A stretch of DNA of 64,000 bases from Litsea cubeba (GCA_012931725.1 CM022951.1:13810611-13874610), one strand, 5' to 3'; positions 1 to 11,640 are shown, numbered from the stretch's first letter. Translations and numbers: made by a program. The notes: generated from the sequence alone by a model not told the origin.

Positions 1-59
1 CAAAATAGCGGTTCAAAACTCAATCTTCAAGAAGACATCAAGCCTGTCAAGCAAGGCCA

Positions 60-1180
60 AAGAAGATTCCGTCCAGATGTGATGGATAAAATTGAACAGA
101 AGTTCAAAAACTCAAAAGCGTCGGCTTCATCCGTGAGAAACAACATCCTGAATGGTTGGCCAACATTGTCCCCGTGACAAAGAAAAATGGCAGATCAGGG
201 TTGTATTGTATAGAGACCTGAATGGCGCATGCCCAAAAGATGAATTTCCGCTCCCCATACCAGAGGTAATGATTGATAACACCTGTGGATTCGAGCGAAT
301 ACATTCATGGATGGTTTCTCTGGCTACAATCAGATAAAGATGCATCCTGAAGATGAAAAACATATCTTTTCGGACCCCATTTGGCGTGTATTGCTACACT
401 GTGCCATTTGGCCTGAAAAATGTGTGGTGCCACATATCAGAGGGCTATGATGAAAATATTCCAAGATATGCAGCACAAGACGGTTGAATGTTACGTTGAT
501 GACCTCGCCGTCAAAAGCAAAAGAACGAAGATCATCTCGAAAACCTTCGAGAAGTCTTCCTCCGGCTTCGCAAACACAAGCTGCGAATGAATCCATTGAA
601 ATGCTTCTTCCGTCTCGTCGGGTAAGTTCCTCGGATTCTTAGTTCGGAAAGCTGGAATAGAGCTTGACCCCATAAAAGTCAAAGCCATTCTAGAAATGCC
701 CTCTCCAAGAACCTTGAGAGAACTCAAAGGGCTTCAGGGAGATTAGCCTACATCAGACGGTTCATCTCAATCTTTCGGGAAATGCCGTCCATTCTCCGAT
801 TTGAAAAAGGGTGTAAACTTTGTTTGGGATGCTGACGTGAAGCTGCTTTCCAAGACATCAAGTCATACCTGACAAAACCTCCAGTGTTAGCTGCTCCTAC
901 CACTGGAAAACCATTCATCTTGTACACAAGAGCCCTTGATCACTCTTTGGGAGCTCTGCTTGCGCAAGAAAATGATCAAAGAAAAGAAGCTGCTCTATAT
1001 ACCTCAGCCGCATGCTAGTAGGTGCAGAGCATCGCTACTCTCCAGTCGAGAAAGAATGCCTTGCAGTGATGTTCGCCGTACAAAAGCTGTGTCACTACTG
1101 CTTTCGAACACAGTCTACCTGGTCTCGAGGGTCAACCTCTTGAAAGGTCCTTGTCACACAAAGGCAGGTTCTCTTCAATG
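60..1180 (+). pseudogene. Reverse transcriptase plus first RNase H, frameshifted (Element 1 pol)
   Basis: In life this part of the polyprotein copies the element RNA into DNA. Conserved Ty3/gypsy RT blocks are readable only by changing frame: RDLNGACPKDEFPLPIP at about 210-265, a YCYTVPFGLKN-like block at about 390-420, and the catalytic box YVDD followed by LAVKSK with YVDD at 492-503. A degenerate gypsy RNase H follows (TRALDHSLGALLAQEN at about 925-970). At least five frame changes are needed between 130 and 1180, so this is long dead. The true 5' end of the gene is outside the window. The YVDD box (not YIDD) separates it from the pol of Elements 2 and 3. Confidence 0.85.
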
Positions 1181-1182
1181 CT

Positions 1183-1855
1183 ATGACTGGCAAAATGGTC
1201 CATCCTTCGTCACAATGTGATATTAGGTATGTACCAAAAAAAGCAATCAAAGGGCAAGCTCTAGCGGACTTCCTCGCAGAGCATCCATTGCCTAAAGATT
1301 CTCCGCTCAGAGATGATCTCCCAGACGAACCAGTCTACAATGTGGAGACTTTCTCACAAAGTGCCTCCTGGGACATGTACTTTGACTGTGCACCCAGGAC
1401 AAATGAAAAAAAACAGCTTGATCTCGGGAGTTGGCATCCTCTTTGTTAGCCCCGACAAATACATGATTCACACGCTTTCTCGCTACTGGAACCATGCACA
1501 AACAATGCAGCTGAATATCAAGCTCTGATCTTAGGATTGGAAACTCGCCATCGAATCCGGTATCACCATGCTGGAAGTCTTTGGAGACTCTCAACTGATC
1601 GTCAACCAGATGAATCAGAAATTTTAAGTCAGGAAGCCAGATTTGTTGCCTTACTACAACAAGGCACAATCACTTCTGCAAAAGTTTGACATCTGTCACA
1701 TCACCCACATTCGTAGAGGTGAAAACATACGTGCAGATGCCCTAGCCGGACTTGCCGCATCCATGGCAATCCAGGAAGGGGAAAACATGCAAATCACAGT
1801 GTGCGAAAGAAGAATCCTTCCTCCTCTTAACACACACCAAGCTGTTTGCTGAATG
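1183..1855 (+). pseudogene. Second (archaeal-type) RNase H domain, broken (Element 1 pol)
   Basis: After the RT-linked RNase H, a second RNase H region begins near 1365 with MYFDCAPRTN, where the family normally has an Asp-Gly pair; here the Gly codon reads Cys. An AAEYQAL-like block carrying the second acidic residue lies near 1507-1530 in another frame, and an ADALAGLA block, with the late Asp, near 1735-1760. The two-RNase-H arrangement is known for plant Tat elements and supports the lineage call. Multiple frame changes make it non-functional. It joins directly to the integrase region. Confidence 0.75.
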
Positions 1856-3163
1856 CCACCAAGTGGTTGGAAGTCGGATTTCAATCCTTCAAACTTCAAT
1901 CGGCGACTGGAGGGATCTGTTCATTGATTACATTATGTTCGGAATCCTACCTGAAGATCCAAAAGAACGGGTAAGCATCCAAAGGCGAACCCCAAGCTTT
2001 CATTTGGATATTCCTTCAAAAATCCTTTACAGGAAATCCTTCAACGGAGTACTTCTACGCTGCTTGTCACAACAAGAGGCTGAAGAAACACTCAAAGAAG
2101 TTCATGCTGGTCTTTATGGAGCTCATCAGGCTGGACCTAAGCTCTATGATCAGATAAAAAGGTTAGGATATTACTGGCCTACCATGGTAGCTGACGCAAT
2201 GCAATTTGCTAAGCGCTGCCAACAATGCCAAGTTCATGGAGATTACATTCACATGCCTCCAGAATGGCTGCATCCTACAGCGATCTCATGGCCTTTCGAA
2301 GCCTGGGGTATGGACATCATAGGTCCTATTTCTCCCCCTTCAAGCAAAGGTCATCGCTTCATCTTCGCCGCTACGGATTACTTCTCCAAGTGGTCAGAAG
2401 CATTTGCGTTTAACGAAATGAAGACCTCATCAGTCTTTCAGTTCCTGCGCACCAACATCATTTGTCATTTCGGCATACCCAAAAGATTCGTCCATGATAA
2501 CGGACCACAATTCCGGGATCATCGATTCTATAGGTTCTGCGACAAATACAAAATCCAAAGCTATCCTTCGACTCCATACAATCCGGCAGCAAACGGGTTA
2601 GCAGAAGCTTTCAACAAGACACTCTGCAAAATCCTCAAAAAAATGGTCTCTAGTCACAAAAGAGACTGGAGCGACAAAATGTCTGAAGCTTTGTGGGCCT
2701 ATCGAACCACCGTTCGAGGACCAACCCATAGCACACCATTCTCTTTGGTCTATGGATGCGAAGCTGTCGTGCCTTGGAAGTACAAATTCCCTCCTTGATG
2801 GTATCCTTGCAAAATGACATGACTCAAGAAAGCAATGTCAAATTGCGACTCCATGAGCTGGACAATCTCGATGAGAGACGGCTCAAAGCTCAACAAAGCA
2901 TTGAACTTTACCAAGCACGCATGGCAGGATCTTTCGATAAAAAGGTCAGGCAACGCGCCTACAAAAAGAGTGACTTGGTTCTTGCGGTAAAAAGGCCAAT
3001 GGTCTTCGCTCACAAGTCCAAAGGCAAATTTGAGCCAAAATGGGAGGGACCCTACGTCATCGACAAGGTTTTCTCCAACGGCGCATACGCACTCCTAAAC
3101 ATGGAAGGTGACAGATGTATGCTGCCCATCAACGACAAGTTCTTAAAGTGGTACTACCCTTGA
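1752..3163 (+). pseudogene. Integrase, catalytic residues retained but frameshifted (Element 1 pol)
   Basis: Integrase inserts the cDNA into the host chromosome. The long frame 1752-2798 contains the zinc-binding His/His-Cys/Cys region (VHAGLYGAHQ at about 2100, CQQC at about 2218) and the DDE core: GMDIIGP at about 2308, HDNGPQF at about 2495 and GLAEAFNKTL at about 2597. The spacing between the last Asp and Glu is 35 residues, as expected. The frame breaks near 2775-2790 and resumes in the frame ending at 3163, which carries the C-terminal region (KWEGPYVIDKVF, then LKWYYP before the stop). The first residues of the 1752 frame are out of register with the real protein. It is the best preserved part of Element 1 pol. 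Confidence 0.88.
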
Positions 3164-3524
3164 AGACTTACCCAACTGGGTAAGAGCAATGCCTGTACGG
3201 CCAAAACCGGTTTCCAGGTACACGCTCGCTAAACCCACCCTTTTTTAGAATTTTCATATCAAATGTTGAAATTTCTAGAAATTTAAAGCAATGCTTACTT
3301 TCATCGTTTCATTGTTCAAAAAAAAATATCCAAGTTTAGGAACCTTTCCCTAACTTGACCAAAATTTTCAACCCTTGAACCCAAAATTCATGGTTTGAAA
3401 CAAAATCCGGATTCAGGGATTTCCACCCTAGTCCACCCTGCCTTTTACCACCAAAATGGTTTTAGGTCAAAACTTATGACCCTCGTGTCTTTAAACAAAA
3501 AAATGGTTTTTCAAAAAAACCGCG
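3164..3524. other. Element 1, sequence just downstream of pol
   Basis: This is AT-rich non-coding sequence between the pol stop and the first tandem array. I see no gene or clear repeat in it. Confidence 0.6.
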
Positions 3525-3982
3525 GGGAAGCGACGCTTAGTCGATACTCACACAAATCGGAAGCATATGAACCATGTTCGACACATTCCAAAATCGCTAG
3601 GGAAGCGAACATTTCGTCGATACTTGCAAAATCCAAAACTGTGGAGACGCAACATTTCAGTTGATATCCACAACCCAAATTTCAAAGGTTTGAAAAAACC
3701 TAAAAAACCATGGAGACGCAACATTTCAGTTGATATCTATAACCCAAAGGTCGAGAAAACCGCAAATTTAAAAAATTGTGGGGGAAACGACATCAAGTCA
3801 GTACCCGTAAAACCAAAATTTTTGAAAAGCAAGGATGCGACATTCCATCGATACTTGCACCCAAATCCGCGAGGATGCGACATTCCATCGATACTCGCAA
3901 CCGAATGAGCAAGGATGCGACATTCCATCGATACTTGCAAGAACATTCAGCAGGGAGGCGACTTTTAGTCGATACTTGCATT
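3525..3982 (+). repeat. Degenerate tandem array, GACATTCCATCGATACTTGC family
   Basis: About nine imperfect copies of a unit built around GCGACATTCCATCGATACTTGC-like sequence occur here, with spacing varying from about 35 to 75 bp. The last copies (3836-3980) are the most alike, suggesting recent local amplification. It lies in the 3' UTR of Element 1, a region known to be hypervariable in Tat/Ogre elements. Confidence 0.8.
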
Positions 3983-3999
3983 TTTTGAAAATCAAAACA

Positions 4000-4395
4000 G
4001 GCTATAAATGCCACAAACCGGCTATCAATGCCATCAAAACAGGCTATAAATGCCACAAACCGGCTATAAATGCCATCAAAACAGGCTATCAATGCCACCA
4101 CAAACTGGCTATCAATGCCACCAAAACAAACCGGCTATCAATGCCACAAACAAAAAAAAAAAACTTGGATTTCAAAAAAACAAACCGGCTATCAATGCCA
4201 CCAAAACAAAACAGGCTATCAATGCCACCAAAAACCGGCTATAGATGCCACAAAACAAACCGGCTATCAATGCCACCAAAACTGGCTATAGATGCCACAA
4301 AAAAAAAAAACTCGGCTATCAATGCCACAAGAAAAGCTGGCTCTCATGCCAAAATTGGCTTCCATGCCACATGTTAAAATCTGGCTTCCATGCCA
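4000..4395 (+). repeat. Short-unit tandem array, GGCTATAAATGCCA family
   Basis: About twenty copies of a 14-mer, GGCTAT(A/C)AATGCCA, are separated by short A-rich spacers (unit about 18-22 bp). Variants toward the right end read GGCTCTCATGCCA and GGCTTCCATGCCA, showing decay at that edge. GGC and GCC at the ends make each core a small inverted repeat. The same motif returns in the LTR of this element at 12855-12940. Confidence 0.9.
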
Positions 4396-4446
4396 AAACA
4401 ATCATTTGACAAAAGATTTTCACAAAATGACAAGCTTTTAATCAAA

Positions 4447-4650
4447 TCCCATTTAGCAATTACTTTTATCACAAAAAGATTCAAGTGAGCGTAGGGATAA
4501 TAATAATAAAAAAAAAGAGCATCCCATTTAGCAATTACTTTTATCACAAAAAGATTCAAGTGAGCGTAGGGATAACATAAAAAAGAAGAGCATCCCATTT
4601 AGCAATTACTTTTATCACAAAAAGATTCAAGTGAGCGTAGGGATAACAAA
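4447..4650 (+). repeat. Three tandem copies of a 71-75 bp unit
   Basis: Copies start at 4447, 4522 and 4593 with TCCCATTTAGCAATTACTTT and end with GTGAGCGTAGGGATAA. They are nearly identical apart from A-run length. This is the third repeat family in the Element 1 3' UTR. Confidence 0.9.
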
Positions 4651-4656
4651 AAAAAA

Positions 4657-4785
4657 AGTGTTCACAAGCACTACAAAAAAAAAGTACCAAAAAAATACAT
4701 GTGGTACAAAAAAAAAAGAAAGTGTTCACAAGCACTACAAAAAAAAAAGTACCAAAAAAAATACAAGTGGTACCAAAAAAAAAGA
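4657..4785 (+). repeat. Two tandem copies around GTGTTCACAAGCACTAC
   Basis: Two copies start at about 4659 and 4722 (period about 63 bp). Each has GTGTTCACAAGCACTAC, an A-run and a (A/C)AAGTACC-A-run-TACA(T/A)GTGGTAC segment. It is the fourth repeat family in a row in this 3' UTR and borders the 3' end of the antisense gene. Confidence 0.8.
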
Positions 4786-4916
4786 GAGAAGGATGGTTTC
4801 TGTAAAAAATATATATATATATACAGGAGCTCAATCAAAAATGGTCTCCAGCCAAGAGTTCAGCTCCTTAAGCAAGCTTTTGGCCTCATCCGTCAAGGAT
4901 TCCAAGGCACGCTTCT

Positions 4917-7900
4917 TCAGGAACCTGCCATGAGATGCTGGGGTGGGCTGTTACCCTTCTTTCGCACTGGGAAGCTTCCCCGAGCGGTTTTCCATTGTTT
5001 GTTCTCATCAGACTTCCTTTTGAGAACTCGATTGGCATCCGTAACTCGGTGAATCAGAGCAGTCTCCCTTTCACGAGCCTCTGTTATTTCAGTCCACTTG
5101 GCAGCGACTTGTGCCTGCAGATGCTCAAGACATTTCCTGGCCTCATCGACCTCCCTATCAAGGATGTTAAGGTCATGTGTCAGCCCAATGATGGTTAGCT
5201 CTTCTAAGTTCCTCTCTCGGACTGCCTGCTTCCTGCTTTCTGTAGCCTCATCCAGGTTAGATTGAGCCTTATCCGCAGGGTCCAAGAACATCTCCTTGAA
5301 GAACTGATCGTCAGGAAATCCCATGGTCCCAAACCACTTGTCACCCAGCTCAATGATCATATCAACGATCGCCCTGACACTTGTGACATCCAGACCAGCT
5401 TCTTCGGCATCACCGAGAATCTCACGCACATGCTGGATCATCCCAAATCCGGCATCTAAGTGCCCAGAAAGCAGAGTCTCAATCCAAGAGCTCAAAACCT
5501 GCACCACCACCTTCTTCGCAAAAAGAAGAGAGGGCCCAGCTGAAGATTCGCCCAACTCCGTTGGTCGGCTGCTCATGTCATCATCTGTTGAAAGAGTAAC
5601 AAAAGAACTCTTTCCAGTTGAAGCTGCTCCTGCTCGGGAAGGAATCTCAGCACGAGGAATCTCCTCAATATTGTCAGAACTGGTCCCAGGAGTCTCTACC
5701 TCTGGATTAACCTCTGGCATCCCTTGCTCTGGAAGCGACGGATCCTCCTCTGTCACTTCAAAAACCTGCCAAAAGAAACACAAAAAGGTATGAATATAAT
5801 CCTGTTTGACAATCATTATCAGGGTTATAACTACAAAATACCTTCTTCGACGACTGACGGAACACTTTCTTCCTCCATGAACTCATCGGAAGCATCATCA
5901 ACATTTGCGTCCATCGATGGTTCAAAGTCATCGGAATCCTGTGGCAAGTCAGCTGGCAAAAAAAAAAATGTTAGCAAACCGAGTCACAGACACAAAAAAA
6001 AGAGCAAAAGAAGTCATACCAATTGGAGACTCTGGAATCACTCCAGAGTCCCTCGGTTCTTCTTCAGGTGCCTCGACAGGATCCGTCACCACCTCATCGA
6101 CCGGAACCTCAGGCATCATCAAGTCTTCCTCTGCTAAAAAAAAAAAAAAGAAAAGAAAAGCAGAAACAAGAAGCAAATCATAACATGGAAAAAATCCCAT
6201 GAAAAGAAATGGAAAAAGAAAAAGGAAGAATCATACCTTCACCGACGGTCTCTTCTTCTCGGCTTCTCTTCTCTGGAGGCTCGTCAGCATCCACTGGCAC
6301 ATCCTCATTGATAGTAAGAGGAGCTTCCAAGTCAGGAGAGTCCTCATGCTGCCCTTTGCTGTCGATGATGACTCCTCCCCCTCTTACCCCGGCGGGCTCG
6401 CTTCTTAGAGGAACATGCCCCACTGTCAGAGTCAGGTTTCCCACTTGATTCCTCACTGGATGTCTACTCTTGCCAGTAGACTCCACGGAAGCTTGCCTCT
6501 GTGCCGCTTGTATCCAAGCGCCAAGTTCGGCTTCCTCCTGTTCTAGCTGCTCTAAAGCCTCATCAGGTATTTCTCGAATAGCTTCAGAACCAATGACGCC
6601 CTGGTCACCGAGAAAGCCTATCTTGTGCTTCTCTCCAGAAAGGAAGGCCCAAACTTCCTCTCGCCGAACGCCATCCGACTTTCCAAGGCCCTTTCCAGAT
6701 GCCAACTTCACATCAAGCTCCTTCTTGGAAAGCCCCCGATATGCCGAAAAGCTCTCTGCGAACCACTTCGCAAAGCCGGCAGTCCGGGAAGTCAGCAACA
6801 CAGGATAAGAAATCATGGCTGTAGTGTCTTCAGCACTATAGAAAGCCCATGCATTTCTCCCAGTCCTGTAAGCCTCCAAAGCGGTTCACCATGCTTGAAG
6901 GCGCACCAACAACGCCTTGAGAAAAGCCCAGCTGCAAAGCAAAGCAAGAGGGTACATACGGCTGGATGTCGACGAAAAGATGTCTACGGTACACCATCGT
7001 GCCGACACGTATGCTGAAAAGCCACTCTCTCTCTGCATTCATCAAGGAATAATGCCTTCCCGACCCCGCCCTGGTAGAGTCTCGGGAGGCACCAAAATCA
7101 AAAGCCTTCTTCCGCAACTCCGGAGAAAGCTTCACTGAAGACTGCCCCATCTCGACGTCCCTGAACCGTCGGATCCTCATGCGGGCAAACAAAAGTGATT
7201 CGGACACGGCTTTGCCCTTAGCCAGTCGAATCATCAGAGGATCATCATCCTGTGCAGCACCTAGTCGGTGGAAGCCAGGACAGTGGTATACATACCACGA
7301 ATAAAAGATATGGGCTGAAAATACCCTATTCATGGGAAGCCCAAGCCGAACCAAAAAAGCAGCAGGCCTGCAGTTCGGTACACTAGGTAGGAGTAAAGAG
7401 CTGGCACCAAAGCAAGCTGCTCTTCAAACGCCATCTGACAAGCCGGAAAAATACAATGCGGCCTGATGTGCGTTCCATCTCCTCCAGCAAAAATAGCCTC
7501 ACCAAGCCAATAAGTGAGGTAAACAGCGAGATCTCTCCGCAGTGCAATGTCAGGACATATGGCATTTGTACTTGCACAGAAATCTCTCAACTCTTCTTGC
7601 ATGGCCAAGATCTTCTTTGAACTTGGATCCTGAGCTCCGGCTTCCTGGGTCACGCTATCAGAAGACTCCCTGCTATCAGAAAAGTTGGGGAATGAAGAGC
7701 TAAAACTCTTCCAACTGCTGGATCTAACTTTCAAACCCCCCTTCTCCTTCAAAAAATCATAGAAGGCGACGAGCTGAAAGTACAGAAGCCTGAACTCCTC
7801 AGACTGCCCCTCGAGGACGCTGTCAATCGGCATAAACTCCTCATAGAGTTTGCCAAGGATGGGCAATCCAGTAATGGCGCTCAGCTCCTTCAAAGAAAAA

Positions 7901-9466
7901 CCAATCTCACCATTCGTCACAACGAAGGTATTGGTTTGTGGGAGGAATGATTCCAGCATAGCCATGAAGGCCTCGTCGGAAAAGATCACGGTCTCCCTAA
8001 AGGCGCGGACCGCATCAAAAATCCCGGCTTCCTTCAAAACGGCGCCACCGATCAGCAGGACGCGATCAGTCCACGACTTCCACTCGGAGTCGGCATTGAA
8101 ACGGTCACGAAGTCAAAAAGGCTTGATCCAATTGCTGCCGTCACCGCTGAAAATACCAAGGCCCACCGGTCTCAAATCGACCGACGGATAATCAGAGCCC
8201 TGGTAGCCGCTGGATGGCATCAAAAGGTCCATGTCAACAGGCAACCTCTCCGTATATCCAGGAGAACCGCCAACAAAAACCCCGGTCTTGATTACATTTG
8301 TCCTTCTCACCCAGCTTGGAGGATCTTCCCTCTTAGGGCACGTAGGGGCAAGGCTCAGAATCGAGACGGTGCGATCAAACGTCGACCGGGTTAGCAACAG
8401 TCTTCTTCTCACCATCTGCTGTGAAAGAAAACTGAAAACATCTCCTCTGGTATGTCATGTCATCAGGGACTGCATCACCAAAGAAGAAGGTAGGCTTGGG
8501 CAAAACGCTCTGATCTTCCATCACCCATGGACGACTGCTTACCATGATCTTATAGAATTCCTCTCCCTTGAGAGCGATCAGTCGCTGCCTCATCTCATCT
8601 CTGTTGAGGGAGTCGCACTCTTCCAGATTTCTCTCAACATACTGGACCTTCTCAAAAGCCTGCTGAACGGCCGGATTAGAAGATCTAGAAGATCGACGAG
8701 GTACGCTTGTAGCAGGCTCTTTACCCTTGTTCGCTCTGGAGGAACCACCTGAAAAGGATGGAAAAGAAAAAGATCAAACATCAAAATGACAGAATCTCGC
8801 TAAAAAAAAAATCTGGCGAAATTTTGACATGATGACGGGGCAATTCCGAAGAAAAGGAACTATCCCGAAAGAAATAAGAAAGCTTGAAGATGGGCTCAAC
8901 ATTCGCTGCGAGCTCCGAAACTCCAAACTTTCGAAACCTCAAAGTCTCCGCAAAACCAGGAAGGGCTCAACATCGCTGCGAGCTCCAAATTCCCAAATTT
9001 GCGAAAACTTTCAGGTATGCTATCACATCATGCTACAAATTTAATTTACAATTGAATGCATGCATGAACATCTAGGTTTGCCAAAAAAAAAGGGGGCATT
9101 ATCATGATGAGCAGAAAAGAAAAAAAAAAGAAAGAAAAAGAAAAGAAAAGAAACTTTCTCAAAAAAAAAGGAGGGAAAGAAAACAAAAAAAAAGAGCAAA
9201 AAAAAAAGGGGCTGGCCACGGCGTGCCCACTGGCCACGTGGCCGTACGGCAGATCCGTACGGATCTGTCCGTACGGCCCACAAACAAAAAAAAAAAACAT
9301 AAACATAAAAAAAAGGAAAGAAGAAAAAAAAACGTGTGAGAAAAAAAGGAAAACACGTGAAAAAAAAAAGAAAAGAAAAAGAAATAAACAACAAAAAAAA
9401 AGAAAAGAAAGAACTTTTTTTCCTACAATGGAGTTTTCTTGAAAAAGGGAACTTACTTGAAGCCAT
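4917..9466 (-). pseudogene. Antisense extra gene of Element 1 with plant mobile domain, five exons, broken
   Basis: The gene runs opposite to pol. Exon 1 is ATGGCTTCAA (9466-9457) followed by donor GTAAGT. Exon 2 (8748-6237) restarts in matching phase after an intron ending CCTTTTCAG. Exon 3 is 6130-6020, exon 4 is 5952-5842 and exon 5 runs from 5765 to the stop at 4917, all with GT-AG borders; the exon 1/2, 2/3 and 3/4 joins keep phase. Exon 2 carries a plant mobile domain (aminotransferase-like family) with the typical FLPQTNTF...GEIGFSLKEL block near 7890-7960. Exon 5 is a coiled coil. It is broken by a frame change near 8360-8400, an in-frame TGA at 8113-8115, frame changes near 7340 and 6890, and a one-base phase error at the T-run opening exon 5. 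The biochemical role of such retrotransposon-borne mobile domains is not settled. Confidence 0.75.
9085..9440. repeat. A-rich low-complexity stretch with embedded palindrome cluster
   Basis: Long A and AAAG runs flank a GC-rich island. GGCCACGTGGCC (9232-9243) is a perfect palindrome. The span 9240-9278 is a near-perfect 39-base palindrome with a perfect 16-base core (9251-9266) and three CCGTACGG copies. The stretch lies inside the first intron of the antisense gene. Reading frames through it are low-complexity Lys or Phe runs and are not genes. Confidence 0.85.
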
Positions 9467-9582
9467 TGATGGAGAAGAAGAAGAAAAGTCTTGAAGATCT
9501 TGAAGAAGAAGAACTCTTGGTCTTGAAGCCCTCTTGAGATTATTGTAAAAGAAAGTAATAAGAGCAAGAGATCCAACCTCCT

Positions 9583-9600
9583 CCTTGCTTTTATAGAGGA
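9583..9600 (-). promoter_or_regulatory. TATA box for the antisense gene of Element 1
   Basis: On the minus strand TATAAAAGC (TATAAAA at 9595-9589) lies about 125 bases upstream of the exon 1 ATG at 9466, a normal plant core promoter distance. No comparable promoter on the plus strand could serve this gene. The assignment is by position and motif only. Confidence 0.6.
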
Positions 9601-10597
9601 GAGCAAACCAAAGAAGGAAAAAAGAAAAAGGTAAGTGTTACTAATTAGTAACCTTACCAAAAGAAAGAGATTAGAAAGATTCTTTCCCAAAAGAAAGATA
9701 TCTTGAGGGATTCTCTCCGAAAAAGAAATCAATGAGAGATTTTCTCCCAATAGATAGGATCAATGACGGATTCTTTCCCAAAAGAAAGATATCTTGAGAT
9801 ATCCTATCCCAAAATAAAGGGATCATGAAAGATTCTCTCCAAGTAAAGATATTCTTAGATATTCTCTATCCAAATGAGATGTTTTTGGATATTCTTTACA
9901 AAAATGACACCATATGAGATCTAAGCCATTTCAAAAGCTTAAGGTCCCATGGGTTAGCCCATATGAGCCAGGTTTGACCACCTAGGCACTAAAAAAAAAA
10001 AAAAATTATTTTGGGCTTTTAGTCAAAGAGAAATCCCTCTTACCAAGAGCATACAAAAATGGTTCCATGCCTCTTTTGAGTTGATTGGACCATACAAAGA
10101 AAATTCCAAGCCCCATGAGCTTCCAAAAATCAAACCATCCAGCCTCATATACCAAATTGAGCCAAAATCTTGAAATTGACATTCCACAAAAATCAAATCA
10201 AATCCTGGTCCCCTAACTTGCCACATACAGCCTGTTAGGTCACAAGACCAAAACCAAAAACCAAGACCTGATCCCCCAACATTCCACATACAACTTGTTG
10301 GGTTACACGATCAAAACCAAACCCGACCCCCTAACCTGCCACATACAGCCTGTTAGGTCACAAGGTCAAAACCCGAATCCACATCCCTGATGTCATCTTC
10401 AAAACTTTGCCTCGAGATGGTACGTGATCCCTTTCACTACCAAAAAATTCCCCTGGAAGCTCAAAAGGCTACAAATACCAAAAAGAAAGACTGCTCAAAG
10501 CCTCTTGGTCAAGTCACAGGCTCTCCTTCAAAAATCTCTTCGAGGCACATCGACTACAAAAGTTAAGCAACTCGTCGCTGTACCTCGAGGGGGCATT
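9601..10597 (+). other. Element 1, region between antisense promoter and 3' LTR, with polypurine tract
   Basis: Non-coding. At 9660-9900 there are degenerate copies of a GATTCTTTCCCAAAAGAAAG unit. At 10203-10375 three copies of a 57-64 bp unit around CCACATACAGCCTGTTAGGT occur. The final bases (about 10582-10597, CCTCGAGGGGGCATT) form the polypurine tract that primes plus-strand synthesis next to the 3' LTR. Confidence 0.75.
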
Positions 10598-10849
10598 TGT
10601 TGACACCAAAAATGTCACTTTGCCTCTTCAAGATCCAAAGAGCTACATGAAGTCGCAACCTGCCATAAATAGGCAATGCTACTTCCATAATCAAATCTTG
10701 TCAGAATCAATGCAAGATCCTTCAAGACAGCCAAACGAGGAGTACACAAGAGGTTTCGGGCCATTTCAAAATCATTTGGCCTAACTTCACTTCTCCGACA
10801 GCCGAAAAGGAGCTCTCGGCGGCAAAAGCATCGGAGACACCAAATCTTC

Positions 10850-11430
10850 GATCAGAGCCGATGGATGGTCTCAAAATACTTCCAAAAGGCTCCACGTCAA
10901 GTTTCGAGTCAAACCGACAACGTTTGACCCTACATCAACCCTCGAACAGCTAAATCAAGCCTCTCGGCGACGAGAACCACCGAGGCCATTACTCATCAGA
11001 TAGAGCACATGGACGGCTTCAAAATGATTATAAAGGGCTCCACGTCAAATTTCAGGTCATTTTCACAACATTTGACCATATAGTTTGACGCTCGGAAGCC
11101 AAATCAGGCCTCTCGGTGGCAAAGCTCTCCGGGACCATGGTTTCCAAGACAGAGCCTATGGATCATCTTAAAAATGACTCCAATAGGTTCCCTGTCAAAT
11201 TTCAAGTCAATCGGACATCGGTTGACCGCACATCAAACCGCGACATCTTCATCGCGATAAAAGCAAGTCTACTAGTGATAGGACCCCAAACGGCTTCAAA
11301 ACTCAAACAAAAGCCTATGGTTGGTCTTATTTATTACTCAGGAAGCTTCACACCAAATTTCAGGTCATTCCGACATCGTTTGACCCAGTTTCAGCTTCTG
11401 ACGGAAAATCGGCAGCTCTGCGCGACAAAG
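10850..11430 (+). repeat. Four degenerate units of about 150 bp in U3 of Element 1 LTR
   Basis: Related segments begin with ATGGATGGTCTCAAAAT-like sequence at 10861, 11009, 11158 and 11317 (spacing 148, 149 and 159). Each continues with a GGCTCCACGTCAAATTTC-like stretch, a GACAACGTTTGACC-like stretch and a CTCTCGGCGGCAAA-like stretch. The position upstream of the TATA box suggests an enhancer-type U3 repeat; that role is inferred. Confidence 0.75.
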
Positions 11431-11610
11431 TCTTCGGCTTTCTCAGGAAATTGAAAACTTTGCAAAATAAAATGCAAGGATTCTCGTCAGGTTTCCTACA
11501 AAGAAATCAGGCCAATAAATGGTCAAAATGTCAAGGAAAAGTACAGGAGAAAAAAGAATCGAAAAACAGCAAAAACGGACACAAAACGGGACACAAAGGG
11601 GGGAAAACCC

Positions 11611-11640
11611 CCCAGGGTCGCAGACCCCTGCGACCCTGGG
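11611..11640. repeat. Perfect 13 bp stem hairpin in Element 1 LTR
   Basis: CCCAGGGTCGCAG (11611-11623) is the exact reverse complement of 11628-11640 with a 4-base loop. It is followed by further CCAGGGTCGCCGG/CGACC inverted copies up to 11710. This GC-rich block is unlike the surrounding AT-rich LTR. Confidence 0.85.

Noticed and set aside
4000..4395. Regular short direct repeats resembling a CRISPR array
   Set aside because: Spacers are short A-rich runs, repeats are only 14 bases and degenerate, and the context is a plant retrotransposon 3' UTR.
9041..9750. Phe/Leu-rich open frames on the minus strand
   Set aside because: Product of A-rich low-complexity DNA; only the first ten bases of one (9466-9457) are used as a plausible exon.
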